A DNA stretch of 64,000 nucleotides from Haloarcula sp. H-GB4 (GTDB taxonomy: Archaea > Halobacteriota > Halobacteria > Halobacteriales > Haloarculaceae): NCBI RefSeq assembly GCF_030848575.1, contig NZ_JAVDDX010000001.1, forward strand, positions 868,001-932,000, in the 5' to 3' direction. The notes below the pieces were generated by a model. The model did no database searches, was not told where the DNA came from, and worked only from the letters and a program-made list of their open reading frames with translations. Positions within the stretch are counted from its first letter, which is position 1, and the number at the start of each line of letters is the position of its first letter. Made by a program: the position numbers and the translations under genes. Shown one piece after another: positions 1-9,093 of the stretch.

Positions 1-1072
1 CCTCGTTCAGGATCTCCATTCCCTCCTCTGCGTTGGTCCCCGCGAGTCGGACGGTGACTGGCTTCGGAATCTCGTCGAACTGCTCCAGCGCCTGATTGAT
101 GCCGTTGGCGACCTCGTCGCCACGGGTGATACCGCCGAAGATGTTGAACACGACGGAATCGACGTTCTCATCGGAGAACACCATATCGAGCGCGTTGGCG
201 ATGCGGTCGGCTTTCGCGCCGCCACCAACGTCGAGGAAGTTGGCGGGCTCGCCGTCGTAGTAATCGACGAGGTCCAGCGTCGTCATCACGAGGCCCGCAC
301 CGTTGCCGATGATACCGACGTTGCCGTCGAGTCGGACGTAGTCGAAGCCGTACTCGTCGGCCTTCTGTTCGAGTTCGTCGCCTTCTGCTGCTTCCTCGCC
401 CATCTCCGCGATTTCGGGCTGGCGGAACAGGGCGTCACCGTCGACGTTCATGACGGCGTCGGCCGCGATGACCTCGTTGTCGCTGGTAATCATCAGCGGG
501 TTGATTTCCGTGTCGGCGCCGTCGCGGTCGTCCCAGAGCTGGTACAGCGTCGTGAGGACGCTCGCAACGTCGTTTGCGACCTCGCGGTCGACGCCAGCCT
601 CGTAGACGACTTTCCGGGCCTGGAACGGGTGCATTCCGAACGCGGGGTCGATGTGCTCGCGGGCGATGGCGTCGGGGTCCTCCTCGGCGACCTCCTCGAT
701 GTTGACGCCACCTTTCGTCGAGACCATTGCGACCGGGCGGCCCTCGCCGCGGTCCATCGTCACGCCGACGTACAGCTCGTTAACGAAGTCGACGGCTTCC
801 TCGACGAGCACCGTCGAGACGTGGTAGCCCTTGAGGTCCATCCCGATGATGTCCTCGGCGGCCTCGCGAGCCTCTTCCTTTGACTCGACGAGCTTGATGC
901 CGCCGGCCTTACCGCGGCCGCCCACGTGGACCTGTGCCTTGATGGCGACCGGATATCCGATTTCCTCGGCCGCGTCGACGGCCTCATCTACTGTCTTGGC
1001 CAGCTGCGAGGCGGGCGTCGGGATGCCCGCGTCAGCGAAGACTTGCTTCGCCTGGTATTCGTGCAAGCGCAT
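1..1072 (-). CDS. sucC: Succinyl-CoA synthetase (ADP-forming) beta subunit, 3' end cut off by window
   Basis: Beta subunit of the citric-acid-cycle enzyme that makes succinate, CoA and ATP from succinyl-CoA. The reading frame starts at ATG 1072 with MRLHEYQAKQVFADAGIP, the typical start of this family, followed by the ATP-grasp region with HVGGRGKAGG around residue 53. It stays open to base 1, where the visible end NAEEGMEILNE matches the family near its C terminus. About 357 residues are seen, against roughly 380 in relatives, so only the tail is missing. sucD would be expected next, outside the window. A TATA-like box lies 27-34 bases before the ATG. Confidence 0.95.
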   Translation of the reverse strand, partial: MRLHEYQAKQVFADAGIPTPASQLAKTVDEAVDAAEEIGYPVAIKAQVHVGGRGKAGGIKLVESKEEAREAAEDIIGMDLKGYHVSTVLVEEAVDFVNELYVGVTMDRGEGRPVAMVSTKGGVNIEEVAEEDPDAIAREHIDPAFGMHPFQARKVVYEAGVDREVANDVASVLTTLYQLWDDRDGADTEINPLMITSDNEVIAADAVMNVDGDALFRQPEIAEMGEEAAEGDELEQKADEYGFDYVRLDGNVGIIGNGAGLVMTTLDLVDYYDGEPANFLDVGGGAKADRIANALDMVFSDENVDSVVFNIFGGITRGDEVANGINQALEQFDEIPKPVTVRLAGTNAEEGMEILNE

Positions 1073-1098
1073 GTCATGCAGAAAGGCGAGCGGTGGCG

Positions 1099-1106
1099 AT
1101 TTAAAT
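1099..1106 (-). promoter_or_regulatory. TATA-like box for sucC
   Basis: ATTTAAAT lies 27-34 bases upstream of the sucC ATG on the minus strand, in an otherwise G+C-rich 222-base divergent region (1073-1294). The spacing suits a leaderless haloarchaeal transcript. The rest of that region shows no other clear signal. Confidence 0.55.
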
Positions 1107-1294
1107 CCGTCCGTTTCTCTTCCTGCGACCAAGCGGGGCTAGTCCCAGTTTACTGTGGGTGGCGAGAGCGAGCTGTGCGTACGCAGTGCCATGGATGCAG
1201 TACGGAGACTCAGAACACGAGGGCGCGTCCGCGGGTGTCCTCGCTGTCGGGTTCAATCCGATAGACCCACAGCCTCAGACTCCAAAGCGAGCAC

Positions 1295-2077
1295 ATGGCC
1301 GACGACAGGCACGGAATCGACGATATTGATGGCGATACGCTTGATGCTGTGGCTAATGCGCTTCGCACCGCCGAAACTGCTGTCGCGCTCACCGGTGCAG
1401 GCGTCTCGACAGCGTCGGGCATCCCCTCCTTTCGAGGTGACGACGGTATCTGGGAACGCCACGATCCGGCGGATTTCCACCGCCGTCGGCTCGATGCCGA
1501 CCCAGCGGGCTTCTGGGCGGACCGGCTCTCGCTTCGGGAGGCTATCTACGGCGACATAGATCCCGAACCTAACGCCGCCCACGAGGCACTGGCGACACTC
1601 GAATCTGCGGGGCACCTCGACGCCGTGCTCACGCAGAACATCGACGGGCTGCACGACGCCGCCGGGACGAACCGGGTCGTCGAACTGCACGGAACCCATC
1701 GGCGCGTGGTCTGTGACGACTGTGGCCACCGACGGGACGCGGAAGCGGTATTCGAACAGGCCGCCGAAAGCAGCGACTTGCCGCCGCGCTGTGACTGTGG
1801 CGGCGTCTACCGGCCCGATGTGGTGCTGTTCGGCGAACCAATGCCCGACGTGGCGATGAACGAAGCCCAGCGCCTCGCCCGGGACAGCGACGTGTTTCTG
1901 GCTGTGGGGTCGTCCCTGTCGGTCCAGCCGGCGTCGCTCCTGCCGAAAATCGCGGCAGAAGCGGGCAGCACGCTGGTCGTAATAAACTACGAGGAGACGC
2001 CGCGTGACACGAATGCGGCGCACGTGCTTCGTGCGGATGTCACGCAGGTTCTTCCGGCGATTGGTAAGCGGGTCTAG
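1295..2077 (+). CDS. Sir2-family NAD-dependent protein deacylase (sirtuin)
   Basis: 260-residue sirtuin, expected to remove acyl groups from lysines using NAD. Visible motifs: GAGVS at 34-38 (NAD site), SFRG near 45, TQNIDGLH at 113-120, the catalytic His132 in ELHGTH, and a zinc module CDDC at 140-143 with CDCGG further on. GSSLSVQPA closes the Rossmann part. The length is normal for the class. It is divergent from sucC and convergent with the small gene that follows. In archaea such enzymes act on chromatin proteins or acyl-CoA synthetases; the substrate here cannot be read from sequence. Confidence 0.93.
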   Translation: MADDRHGIDDIDGDTLDAVANALRTAETAVALTGAGVSTASGIPSFRGDDGIWERHDPADFHRRRLDADPAGFWADRLSLREAIYGDIDPEPNAAHEALATLESAGHLDAVLTQNIDGLHDAAGTNRVVELHGTHRRVVCDDCGHRRDAEAVFEQAAESSDLPPRCDCGGVYRPDVVLFGEPMPDVAMNEAQRLARDSDVFLAVGSSLSVQPASLLPKIAAEAGSTLVVINYEETPRDTNAAHVLRADVTQVLPAIGKRV

Positions 2078-2092
2078 CAGCGCGGAGACGGC

Positions 2093-2518
2093 TTACAGCT
2101 CAACGCTGCCGGGTATCAGGCTCTGCCCGCGCAGGAGGCTCCCATCGTGGTCGTAGACGAGCAGCGTCCGTAGCTCGTAGGTCCGCGACTCGCCCTCGCC
2201 GTCGGTGAGGCGGACTGTAAACTGTGGGTCTTCTTGGGCGTCCGCAGCGGAAACAAGTGCGTCGATGTCCGCCGTCGGTGCTGTCGCCTCGAAGACGTAC
2301 TCGCCGGTGAGTCGGTTCGTCAGCGAGAGCACGCCGTCGCTCTCTGGCTGGCGGCGGAAGGTCACGTCGATCTCCTCGCCATCGAGTGTGCCGCCGTCTA
2401 CTTTGCTGAGGCGTTCACGGAGCTCTCCTGTCGGCCCATCGTATACAATCGCGATCGTGGGGTCGTCGTTGTCGGTGGCCGAAGCTTGGATGTCGACGGT
2501 GAAGTAATCACGCCTCAT
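2093..2518 (-). CDS. Conserved haloarchaeal protein, DUF5793-like
   Basis: 141-residue soluble acidic protein of unknown function. It starts MRRDYFTVDI and ends LRGQSLIPGSVEL, and both ends match what I remember of the haloarchaeal DUF5793 family; the assignment is from memory. No signal peptide, membrane segment or catalytic motif is visible. It sits convergent to the sirtuin gene with a 15-base gap and divergent from a membrane protein gene. Confidence 0.7.
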   Translation of the reverse strand: MRRDYFTVDIQASATDNDDPTIAIVYDGPTGELRERLSKVDGGTLDGEEIDVTFRRQPESDGVLSLTNRLTGEYVFEATAPTADIDALVSAADAQEDPQFTVRLTDGEGESRTYELRTLLVYDHDGSLLRGQSLIPGSVEL

Positions 2519-2620
2519 TCCGGTGTTTACAGGTACGTGGCCCGGCCAAATGAACGTAACGGCGCACCGACTGTTGGTATCGGTAGCTTTTACCGGACCG
2601 GCCTACCCTCTGACAGTAGT

Positions 2621-3121
2621 ATGGCCTGGGTGAAATCAGAGTACGCGGGCGAGTTCGCGGTGCTTGCGACGTGGCTCGTGGGACTGGCTCCGTGGTCGGT
2701 GTCGCTGTTCGAGATCGAGGGGGTCACTGTCGTCGGGCTTCGCTTTCTCCCGTTCCGGTTCCAGTTCATCTTCGGAGCGACCCTCCCCGGAGAGCGGCCA
2801 TTTCTCTGGGCGTGGCAGGTCGCCGCGTTCCAGGAGTCGGACCCGCTCACGCTCGCCGGAACACTCGGGGTCGCAGCCCTGTTCGTTTTCCTGTTCCCGC
2901 TCGGTCTCAGCCTCTACTACTACGCCGCTGAGGACCGCGTTGAGGCCGCCCTTCCTGTGGACCCGGTACGAGTGTTCGGCGGGCTACTCGGGCTTGTTGG
3001 CGTCCTCACGCTCGCTGCCAGCGGGCTGTTCATCACGTCGTTTCCCGGCATCACCGTCCCCATCGGGGCGCTTGTCGCGCTCGTGTTCGCCTATCTGCTG
3101 CTGACCGTCGACCGCGCGTGA
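2621..3121 (+). CDS. Conserved haloarchaeal membrane protein, unknown function
   Basis: 166-residue protein starting MAWVKSEYAGEFAVL, with about four hydrophobic segments (residues roughly 10-28, 88-106, 120-140 and 145-163). The frame is open much further upstream, but ATG 2621 gives the conserved-looking start and puts the first membrane segment close to the N terminus. It resembles a haloarchaeal-only membrane family that I recall as DUF7549, which I cannot confirm. No enzyme motif is seen. It lies just upstream of the pilus ATPase gene on the same strand, but a 133-base gap with its own promoter-like AT stretch argues against a shared operon. Confidence 0.7.
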   Translation: MAWVKSEYAGEFAVLATWLVGLAPWSVSLFEIEGVTVVGLRFLPFRFQFIFGATLPGERPFLWAWQVAAFQESDPLTLAGTLGVAALFVFLFPLGLSLYYYAAEDRVEAALPVDPVRVFGGLLGLVGVLTLAASGLFITSFPGITVPIGALVALVFAYLLLTVDRA

Positions 3122-3183
3122 CAGCCAGTCCGGTCCCGTTCGTCCGACCGCTGGCGATTATACTCCTGATAATTTGGCGAGCG

Positions 3184-3190
3184 AATTTAA
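3184..3190 (+). promoter_or_regulatory. TATA-like box before the pilus ATPase gene
   Basis: AATTTAA lies in an AT-rich patch (3157-3190) that stands out from its surroundings. It is 65-71 bases before ATG 3255, so the transcript would carry a leader of about 40 bases. A GTG at 3195 in frame would be too close to this box to be translated from it, which favours the ATG. Confidence 0.4.
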
Positions 3191-3254
3191 GTAGGTGGAT
3201 ACGATAGCAGAGGTATATTCCGCGGAGCACCGTGTGCTCCCCACTGACCCACCG

Positions 3255-4877
3255 ATGTCGAACCCAGAATCTCCCGAACCCGGTGACTTCGTTTCGGACC
3301 CGCTCGGCCACATCCAGTCGTGGCTCTCGCGGACCGCGACGGTGCTGAGCGGGTCAGCAGTTCCGACGGCGAACTACGACCCCAGTCGCCACGGGACACT
3401 GGTCGAGTTCGACGGGCTGGACGGCTACAACGAGGTCGACCGCTACTGGCTGAATGCTCCCTTCGCCTTCGCCTCTATCAACCACGACCCCGACCGCGAC
3501 GAACACCTGTATCACGTCGTCGAGCCGTCGCTGAGCAACATCGAGCGAGAACTGCTCGACCGCCTGTTCGAGGATATCCGCATCCCGCTCATCTACCGCG
3601 ACGATGTGGACACCGACCCGGAGCGCGTCCTCGCCGAGGAACTCGAAGCAAGACTGGAGGAGTATGGCGTCGTCATCGAGCCAGAGACGTTCTACCGCCT
3701 GTTTTACTACTTGCATCGCTCCTTCCAGGGCTACGGACACATCGACCCTCTGATGCACGATCCGGACATCGAGGACATCTCCTGTGACGGGGCGAACCTT
3801 CCCATCTTCGTCTACCACGACGGCTACACGGACATCGAGACGAACATCGTCTACGACGCCGACGAACTGAACGACTTCGTCATCCAGCTGGCCCAGCGCT
3901 CGGGGCGACACGTTTCCGTTTCGGACCCCGTCGTCTCGACGACGCTCCCGGACGGCTCCCGTATCGAACTGGCGCTTGGCGAAGAAGTGACCCCGCGCGG
4001 CTCCGCGTTCACCATCCGGAAGTACGCCGACGAGCCGTTCACACCTATCGAATTGCTGGAGTACGGCACATTCTCCGTCGAGATGCTGGCGTATCTCTGG
4101 CTGGCAATCGAGTCCAACAAGTCGCTCATCTTCGCCGGCGGCACGGCGGCCGGCAAGACCACGTCGATGAACGCGCTGGCAATGTTTCTCCCGCCCCGGT
4201 CGAAAGTACTCTCAATCGAGGACACCCGTGAGCTATCCCTGTATCACGATAACTGGCTTTCCTCGGTCACCCGTGAGCGACTGGACGATTCGGACATCAC
4301 GATGTACGACCTACTACGGTCCGCGCTGCGGCACCGTCCCGAGTACATCATCGTCGGCGAGGTTCGTGGCGAGGAAGCTATCACGCTGTTCCAGGCGATG
4401 AACACTGGCCACACGACCTTCTCGACAATGCACGCGGACTCGGTCCAGACGGTCATCAATCGGCTGGAGAACGAGCCGATCAACGTCCCACGACCGATGG
4501 TTCAGAGCCTCGATATCCTCTGTGTGCAGGTGCTGGCCCGCTCGGGTGACGAGCGCGTCCGCCGTGCAAAGACGCTCGCCGAAATCGAGGGCATCGACCA
4601 GCGGACCGGTGAACTGGACTACTCGACGACGTACAACTGGCGAGCCACCGAGGACCGCTTCTCCGAGAACAACAGCGAGCTACTGGACGAAATCAGGGAG
4701 GAGCGCGGCTGGACGCAGTCGGAACTCCTGACCGAACTCCGCAACCGCCAGCGGTTCCTCCGCTATCTCCAGTCCGAAGGCATCACCGACTACCGGAAGT
4801 TCACGGCGATGGTCAACAAGTACTACGCGGACAAAGAGCAGGTCATAGCAAACATCGACGACGACGCGATAGCCTGA
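3255..4877 (+). CDS. Type II/IV secretion ATPase (PilB/TadA/ArlI type)
   Basis: 540-residue hexameric motor ATPase that would power assembly of type IV pili or a related secretion machine at the inner face of the membrane. Walker A is GGTAAGKT at residues 295-302, the Walker B region is YIIVGEVRG at 364-372, and HRPEYIIVGE and TMHADS are typical of the archaeal GspE clade. Residues 1-290 form the N-terminal domain with an acidic start. ATG 3255 was chosen over an in-frame GTG at 3195, which would add 20 residues. The stop is one base from the start of the membrane platform gene, so the two form an operon. Several pilus systems occur per haloarchaeal genome; which one this is cannot be said, and no pilin gene is adjacent. 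Confidence 0.92.
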   Translation: MSNPESPEPGDFVSDPLGHIQSWLSRTATVLSGSAVPTANYDPSRHGTLVEFDGLDGYNEVDRYWLNAPFAFASINHDPDRDEHLYHVVEPSLSNIERELLDRLFEDIRIPLIYRDDVDTDPERVLAEELEARLEEYGVVIEPETFYRLFYYLHRSFQGYGHIDPLMHDPDIEDISCDGANLPIFVYHDGYTDIETNIVYDADELNDFVIQLAQRSGRHVSVSDPVVSTTLPDGSRIELALGEEVTPRGSAFTIRKYADEPFTPIELLEYGTFSVEMLAYLWLAIESNKSLIFAGGTAAGKTTSMNALAMFLPPRSKVLSIEDTRELSLYHDNWLSSVTRERLDDSDITMYDLLRSALRHRPEYIIVGEVRGEEAITLFQAMNTGHTTFSTMHADSVQTVINRLENEPINVPRPMVQSLDILCVQVLARSGDERVRRAKTLAEIEGIDQRTGELDYSTTYNWRATEDRFSENNSELLDEIREERGWTQSELLTELRNRQRFLRYLQSEGITDYRKFTAMVNKYYADKEQVIANIDDDAIA

Positions 4878-4878
4878 C

Positions 4879-7326
4879 ATGGCGCTGAACCCGCTCGGTC
4901 TGGCACCGCTCGCCGTCGTCGTCGGAATTCTTGGGCTGGTCGGCTACAGCACTGTCAACGAGCGCTTCGACCGCAACGTCACGCGGCTGTCCCGACGGCT
5001 CTTCGGCCGGTACGTGGGCCAGTCGTCAAAACGCGAACGCCAGCTCGAAGCCGCATACGTCGATGAGACGTACCGCGGCTACGCCGCTAGGACGCTGGTG
5101 TACGCCTGTGTCGGAGCCGTTGGGGGCGCTATTACTGGCGCGTACGCTATCGGCGGCTTTCTGCTGATTCTGCCGGCACTGGTGAACCTCGCACAGGGAC
5201 TCCCCTCGACGATGGTGACTGCCTTCGGCCTGCGCACGTTCGAGCTCGTGTTGACGCCGACACAGACGCTCTACATCCTCATCGGCGGCGGCGTGCTTTC
5301 GGGTGCAGCAACGGCCGGACTCACGTACCTCTACCGCTGGGAGCGACTGAAAAATCAGGCGGACGTGCGGAGCCGGAACATCGACGAGGGGATGGCCCGC
5401 ACCATCGCCTTCATGTACGCGCTCTCCCGCGGTGGAATGTCCTTCCCCGACGTGATGCGTGTGCTGGCCCGAAACCAGGAAATCTACGGCGACACGGCGA
5501 AGGAAGTCGGTGTCGCCGTCCGGGAGATGGACCTGTTCGGCCGGGACATGATCACGGCGCTCGAACACGTCTCCCGGCGGACTCCCAGCGAACAGTTCAA
5601 GACGTTCACCGAGAACCTCTCCAGCGTCCTCCAGAGCGGCCAGTCGCTGGCCCCGTTCCTCCGCGAGCAGTACGAGCGCCATCAGGAGCAGGCCGCTGAG
5701 CGGCAGGAAGACCTACTGGAGCGGCTGGCCACGGTCGCCGAGGCGTACGTCACCGTGTTCGTCGCCGCCGTCCTCTTCCTGATGACGATTCTCCTTGTGT
5801 TCGGCCTGACGACGACGGACACGCTCTGGCTGTTGCAGTCGATGGCGTATCTCGTCATCCCGCTGGCTAACGTCGGCTTCATGGTGTATCTCGATAGCAA
5901 GCTCCAGTCGCTGGGCATCGGGAACGGAGGGACGACAGATATTCTGGACCGGTACGAAACGGCGACGCTGGGGAAACCCAGTCTGGGGTCTGGCCCTCTC
6001 AGCCTGACCGACGGCGGCGTCGTCCCAGCCGACGAGGCGAACTGGCACCGGCTCAGGTTCCATGACCGCGTGAAATCGCTTCGCGAACTGCTCAGCTCTC
6101 CGATTCAATCGCTGGTCTGGAACCCGGTGTACGTCCTCTATCTCACCGTGCCCGTCGCAGTAGTGTTGCTGGTCGTCCGCGCCCCGGCGGCGTTTCAGGC
6201 GTCGACGGTCAACATCCGTCTCCTCGACGACCTCGTCATCCAGTCAGTCCTCCTTATCCTGGGGCCGTTCGCGCTAGTTCGGTTCATTTACACCCAGCGG
6301 CTGTCCCGTATCGAGGACGCGACGCCGGATCTGCTTGAACGGCTGGCGAGCCTGAACGAAGCCGGGATGACCGTCGTGGAGAGCCTCCGCCGTGTTCGTG
6401 GCAGTGACCTCGGCGTGCTCACCGAAGAGATGCACCGCATCTGGGCTGACATCAGGATGGGCGCGAACGTCGATGACGCGCTCGTCCGGTTCGGTCGCCG
6501 GGTCCAGACGACGGCGATTACGCGCATCGTGACACTGTTGACCCACGCGATGCACGCCTCGGGCCAGCTCGGCCAGGTGTTCCGCATCGCGGCGACCCAG
6601 TCGCGGGCCGACCTCCGGCTGAAACGACGGCGACGCCAGCAAATGCTCACCTACCTCGTCGTCATTTACGTCGCCTTCCTGGTGTTTCTGGTCATCATCG
6701 TCGCCGTGCAGGAAGTGCTCGTCCCGAGTTTGCCCTCCAGTGTGCCGACGCCGGCCGGAGAATCGAACCGTCTCGGCGTCAGCGTCGACCAGTTCGCTCG
6801 CTTCGGCCGCGTCGATAAGGCCGCGTACACGCTTGTTTTCTTCCACACTGCCCTCATTCAGGCAGTCCTGACCGGCTTCATTGGCGGCCAACTCGGTGAG
6901 GGCACGCTCAAGGACGGCGCGAAACACGCCGCAATTTTGCTGGGTGTCGCGTACATCGCGTTCATCCTGCTGTCCTCGCCGGTCGCGTCGATGACGGTCA
7001 CCAGCCCAGCCGTTTCCGGTGACCAGATAACGGTCGAATCAGCGTCTCTTTCGGAGGGCGGATTCATCATCGTTCGGGGGTTCGAGGAGGACGGCAAAGT
7101 CTTAGGGACCTCTGAATACCTCCCTTCGGGGTCCCACAGTGACGTACAGATAACGCTTGACAGGCCGCCGTCAACCGGCCAGTCGCTCGTGCTCGTCGCC
7201 CATCAGGACACCAACGGGAACCAGCAACTCGACTACCGCTTCGGCGACAGTTCGGGGGCTCCAGACCGGCCATATGCGTCGTCGACGGCTGGCGAGAACG
7301 TCACCGTCGAGTACACGGTCGAGTGA
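4879..7326 (+). CDS. Type II/IV secretion membrane platform protein (PilC/TadC/ArlJ type) with extra C-terminal domain
   Basis: 815-residue partner of the ATPase upstream. It has two GspF/TadC-like modules (roughly residues 150-310 and 470-620), each a cytoplasmic helical domain followed by membrane helices, plus an N-terminal helix pair and a last helix pair near 650-700. After the last helix comes about 115 residues that look like an extracytoplasmic beta domain (ITVESASLSEGGFIIV, GTSEYLPSGSH, QDTNGNQQLDY), close in style to the haloarchaeal surface domain I know as DUF7282. ATG 4879 follows the ATPase stop by one base. The duplication of modules is usual in haloarchaeal pilus platforms; the tail domain is not standard for the family. 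Confidence 0.88.
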   Translation: MALNPLGLAPLAVVVGILGLVGYSTVNERFDRNVTRLSRRLFGRYVGQSSKRERQLEAAYVDETYRGYAARTLVYACVGAVGGAITGAYAIGGFLLILPALVNLAQGLPSTMVTAFGLRTFELVLTPTQTLYILIGGGVLSGAATAGLTYLYRWERLKNQADVRSRNIDEGMARTIAFMYALSRGGMSFPDVMRVLARNQEIYGDTAKEVGVAVREMDLFGRDMITALEHVSRRTPSEQFKTFTENLSSVLQSGQSLAPFLREQYERHQEQAAERQEDLLERLATVAEAYVTVFVAAVLFLMTILLVFGLTTTDTLWLLQSMAYLVIPLANVGFMVYLDSKLQSLGIGNGGTTDILDRYETATLGKPSLGSGPLSLTDGGVVPADEANWHRLRFHDRVKSLRELLSSPIQSLVWNPVYVLYLTVPVAVVLLVVRAPAAFQASTVNIRLLDDLVIQSVLLILGPFALVRFIYTQRLSRIEDATPDLLERLASLNEAGMTVVESLRRVRGSDLGVLTEEMHRIWADIRMGANVDDALVRFGRRVQTTAITRIVTLLTHAMHASGQLGQVFRIAATQSRADLRLKRRRRQQMLTYLVVIYVAFLVFLVIIVAVQEVLVPSLPSSVPTPAGESNRLGVSVDQFARFGRVDKAAYTLVFFHTALIQAVLTGFIGGQLGEGTLKDGAKHAAILLGVAYIAFILLSSPVASMTVTSPAVSGDQITVESASLSEGGFIIVRGFEEDGKVLGTSEYLPSGSHSDVQITLDRPPSTGQSLVLVAHQDTNGNQQLDYRFGDSSGAPDRPYASSTAGENVTVEYTVE

Positions 7327-7353
7327 CGCTGGATTTACAGTGCCCAATCGGGT

Positions 7354-7359
7354 AGGAGG
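7354..7359 (+). promoter_or_regulatory. Strong ribosome binding site for the DNA ligase gene
   Basis: AGGAGG sits five bases before ATG 7365. Most single genes in this window lack such a site, so it fixes the ligase start and suggests the gene is read from a longer transcript that begins upstream, possibly with the pilus pair, which ends 38 bases before. Confidence 0.6.
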
Positions 7360-7364
7360 CGCTG

Positions 7365-9029
7365 ATGGAGTTCGCCGCCTTCGCCGACCGTGCCGAAGCA
7401 ATAGAAGCCGAGAGCGCCGACACCGCGATAACCGAGGCGGTGACCGACCTGTTCACCGACGCGGGGCCGGACCTCTCGACGCTCGCTCGCTTCGTCCAGG
7501 GTCGGGTGTTTCCGGCCTACGAGTCCCGCACGCTCGACATCGGGCCGCGGCTCTGCTACGAGGCGATTGCCCGGGCGGCCGGTCAGAACATCAGCGCTGA
7601 CGACGTGGAGAAGCGCCTGGCCGACATGGGTGAGATCGGAGCCGTCGCAGCCAGCTACGATCTCGGCGGTCAGCAAGGACTCGCCGCGTTCGGCGCTGGT
7701 GGCGGAGGAGACGACGCGCTGACCGTCGCGGAACTCGACGCCGAGCTACGGGAGCTGGCCGCTGTCGACGGCAGCGGAAGCCAAGGGACAAAAGTCGACA
7801 TTCTCTTTGGCCTGTTCTCGCGGTGCTCGTCGACGGAGGCCGGCTACCTCGCCCGACTCGTCCTCTCGGAGATGCGTATCGGCGTCGGCGAGGGGACGGT
7901 TCGGGACGCCGTCGCGGCGGCCTTCGACGTGCCGGTCGAGTCCGTCGAACGAGCCGTACAGGTGTCAAACGACTATGGCATGGTCGCCGAAGTGGCCCGC
8001 GACGAGGGCAAGTCCGGACTGGCGACCATCACGCTGGAAATCGGTCGCCCCGTTCAGGCGATGCTGGCACAGGCGGGCACGGTCGCTGGCGCGCTCGAAG
8101 ACTGGGACCGCGCCGCGGTCGAGTGGAAGTACGACGGCGCTCGCGTGCAGGTCCACTTCGACGGCGAGGACGCGCGGCTGTTCTCTCGGAACATGGAGGA
8201 AGTCACAGACCCGCTCCCGGAGGTCGTCGATACCGTCGAGTCGACGCTGGACGCACCGGCAATCCTCGACGGCGAAGTGGTCGCGGTCGACGCCGACGGC
8301 GACCCGCTCCCGTTTCAGGAGGTGCTGCGGCGCTTCCGCCGGAAACACGATGTGGCCGCGGCACGCGAAGACGTGGCTGTCCGCCTGCACGCCTTCGACT
8401 GTCTGCACGCCGCCGGTGAGGACCTGCTCGACGCCCCACTGGAGACCCGACATGACCGCCTCGAATCGCTGTTCCCGGCTGACAACGATGTCGTTTCCCA
8501 GATGTGGCTCTCGGACGACCCCGATGAGATTGAAGACCTGGAAACGGCGGCCCTCGCCGCCGGACGGGAGGGCATCATGCTGAAAGACCCGACCGCAGCC
8601 TACTCGCCAGGGAAGCGGGGCAAGCACTGGCGCAAGCGCAAACCCGACGTAGAGACGCTTGACTGCGTCGTCACCGGCGCGGAGTGGGGCGAGGGTCGCC
8701 GGGCGAACGTGCTCGGCTCATTCGAGCTTTCTGTCCGAACTGACGACAGCTACGCCACCGTCGGCAACGTCGCGACCGGTATCACCGACGAGGAACTGGA
8801 CGACCTGACCGAGCGGTTCGAAACCCACATCCGACGCGAGGATGGCCGCGACGTAACTCTCGAACCGGCGGTCGTCTTCGAGGTGGGTTACGAGGAGATA
8901 CAGGCTTCGCAGTCCTACGCCTCGGGCTACGCGCTTCGGTTCCCGCGGTTCCTCTCGGTCCGCGCGGACAAGACGCCTGACAGCGCCGACTCGCTGGCGC
9001 GGGTCGAGCGGCTAGCCGAGTCACAGTAG
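7365..9029 (+). CDS. lig: ATP-dependent DNA ligase
   Basis: 554-residue replicative DNA ligase that seals nicks after Okazaki fragment processing. Order: an N-terminal DNA-binding domain (about 1-200), a nucleotidyltransferase domain with motif I EWKYDGAR whose Lys255 takes the AMP, LDGEVVAVD (motif III), REGIMLKDP (motif IV) and KHWRKRKPD (motif V), then the OB-fold domain with RFPRFLSVRADK. Length and order are normal for archaeal ligases. It follows the pilus platform gene by 38 bases with a strong ribosome binding site. That neighbourhood says nothing about function and is probably conserved by chance or by operon fusion. Confidence 0.95.
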   Translation: MEFAAFADRAEAIEAESADTAITEAVTDLFTDAGPDLSTLARFVQGRVFPAYESRTLDIGPRLCYEAIARAAGQNISADDVEKRLADMGEIGAVAASYDLGGQQGLAAFGAGGGGDDALTVAELDAELRELAAVDGSGSQGTKVDILFGLFSRCSSTEAGYLARLVLSEMRIGVGEGTVRDAVAAAFDVPVESVERAVQVSNDYGMVAEVARDEGKSGLATITLEIGRPVQAMLAQAGTVAGALEDWDRAAVEWKYDGARVQVHFDGEDARLFSRNMEEVTDPLPEVVDTVESTLDAPAILDGEVVAVDADGDPLPFQEVLRRFRRKHDVAAAREDVAVRLHAFDCLHAAGEDLLDAPLETRHDRLESLFPADNDVVSQMWLSDDPDEIEDLETAALAAGREGIMLKDPTAAYSPGKRGKHWRKRKPDVETLDCVVTGAEWGEGRRANVLGSFELSVRTDDSYATVGNVATGITDEELDDLTERFETHIRREDGRDVTLEPAVVFEVGYEEIQASQSYASGYALRFPRFLSVRADKTPDSADSLARVERLAESQ

Positions 9030-9093
9030 CGCCACTGGGGCTGTTTCGAGACGGACCGACACGCGTAATGGGCGTCTCCAAGAACAACCGTTC

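Noticed and set aside
1253..2023. A 256-codon open frame on the minus strand
   Set aside because: Antisense to the sirtuin gene, which has every catalytic and zinc residue.
3195..3254. GTG start for the pilus ATPase
   Set aside because: The likely TATA box ends only five bases before it, so the GTG would lie upstream of the transcript start. ATG 3255 is preferred, though not proven.
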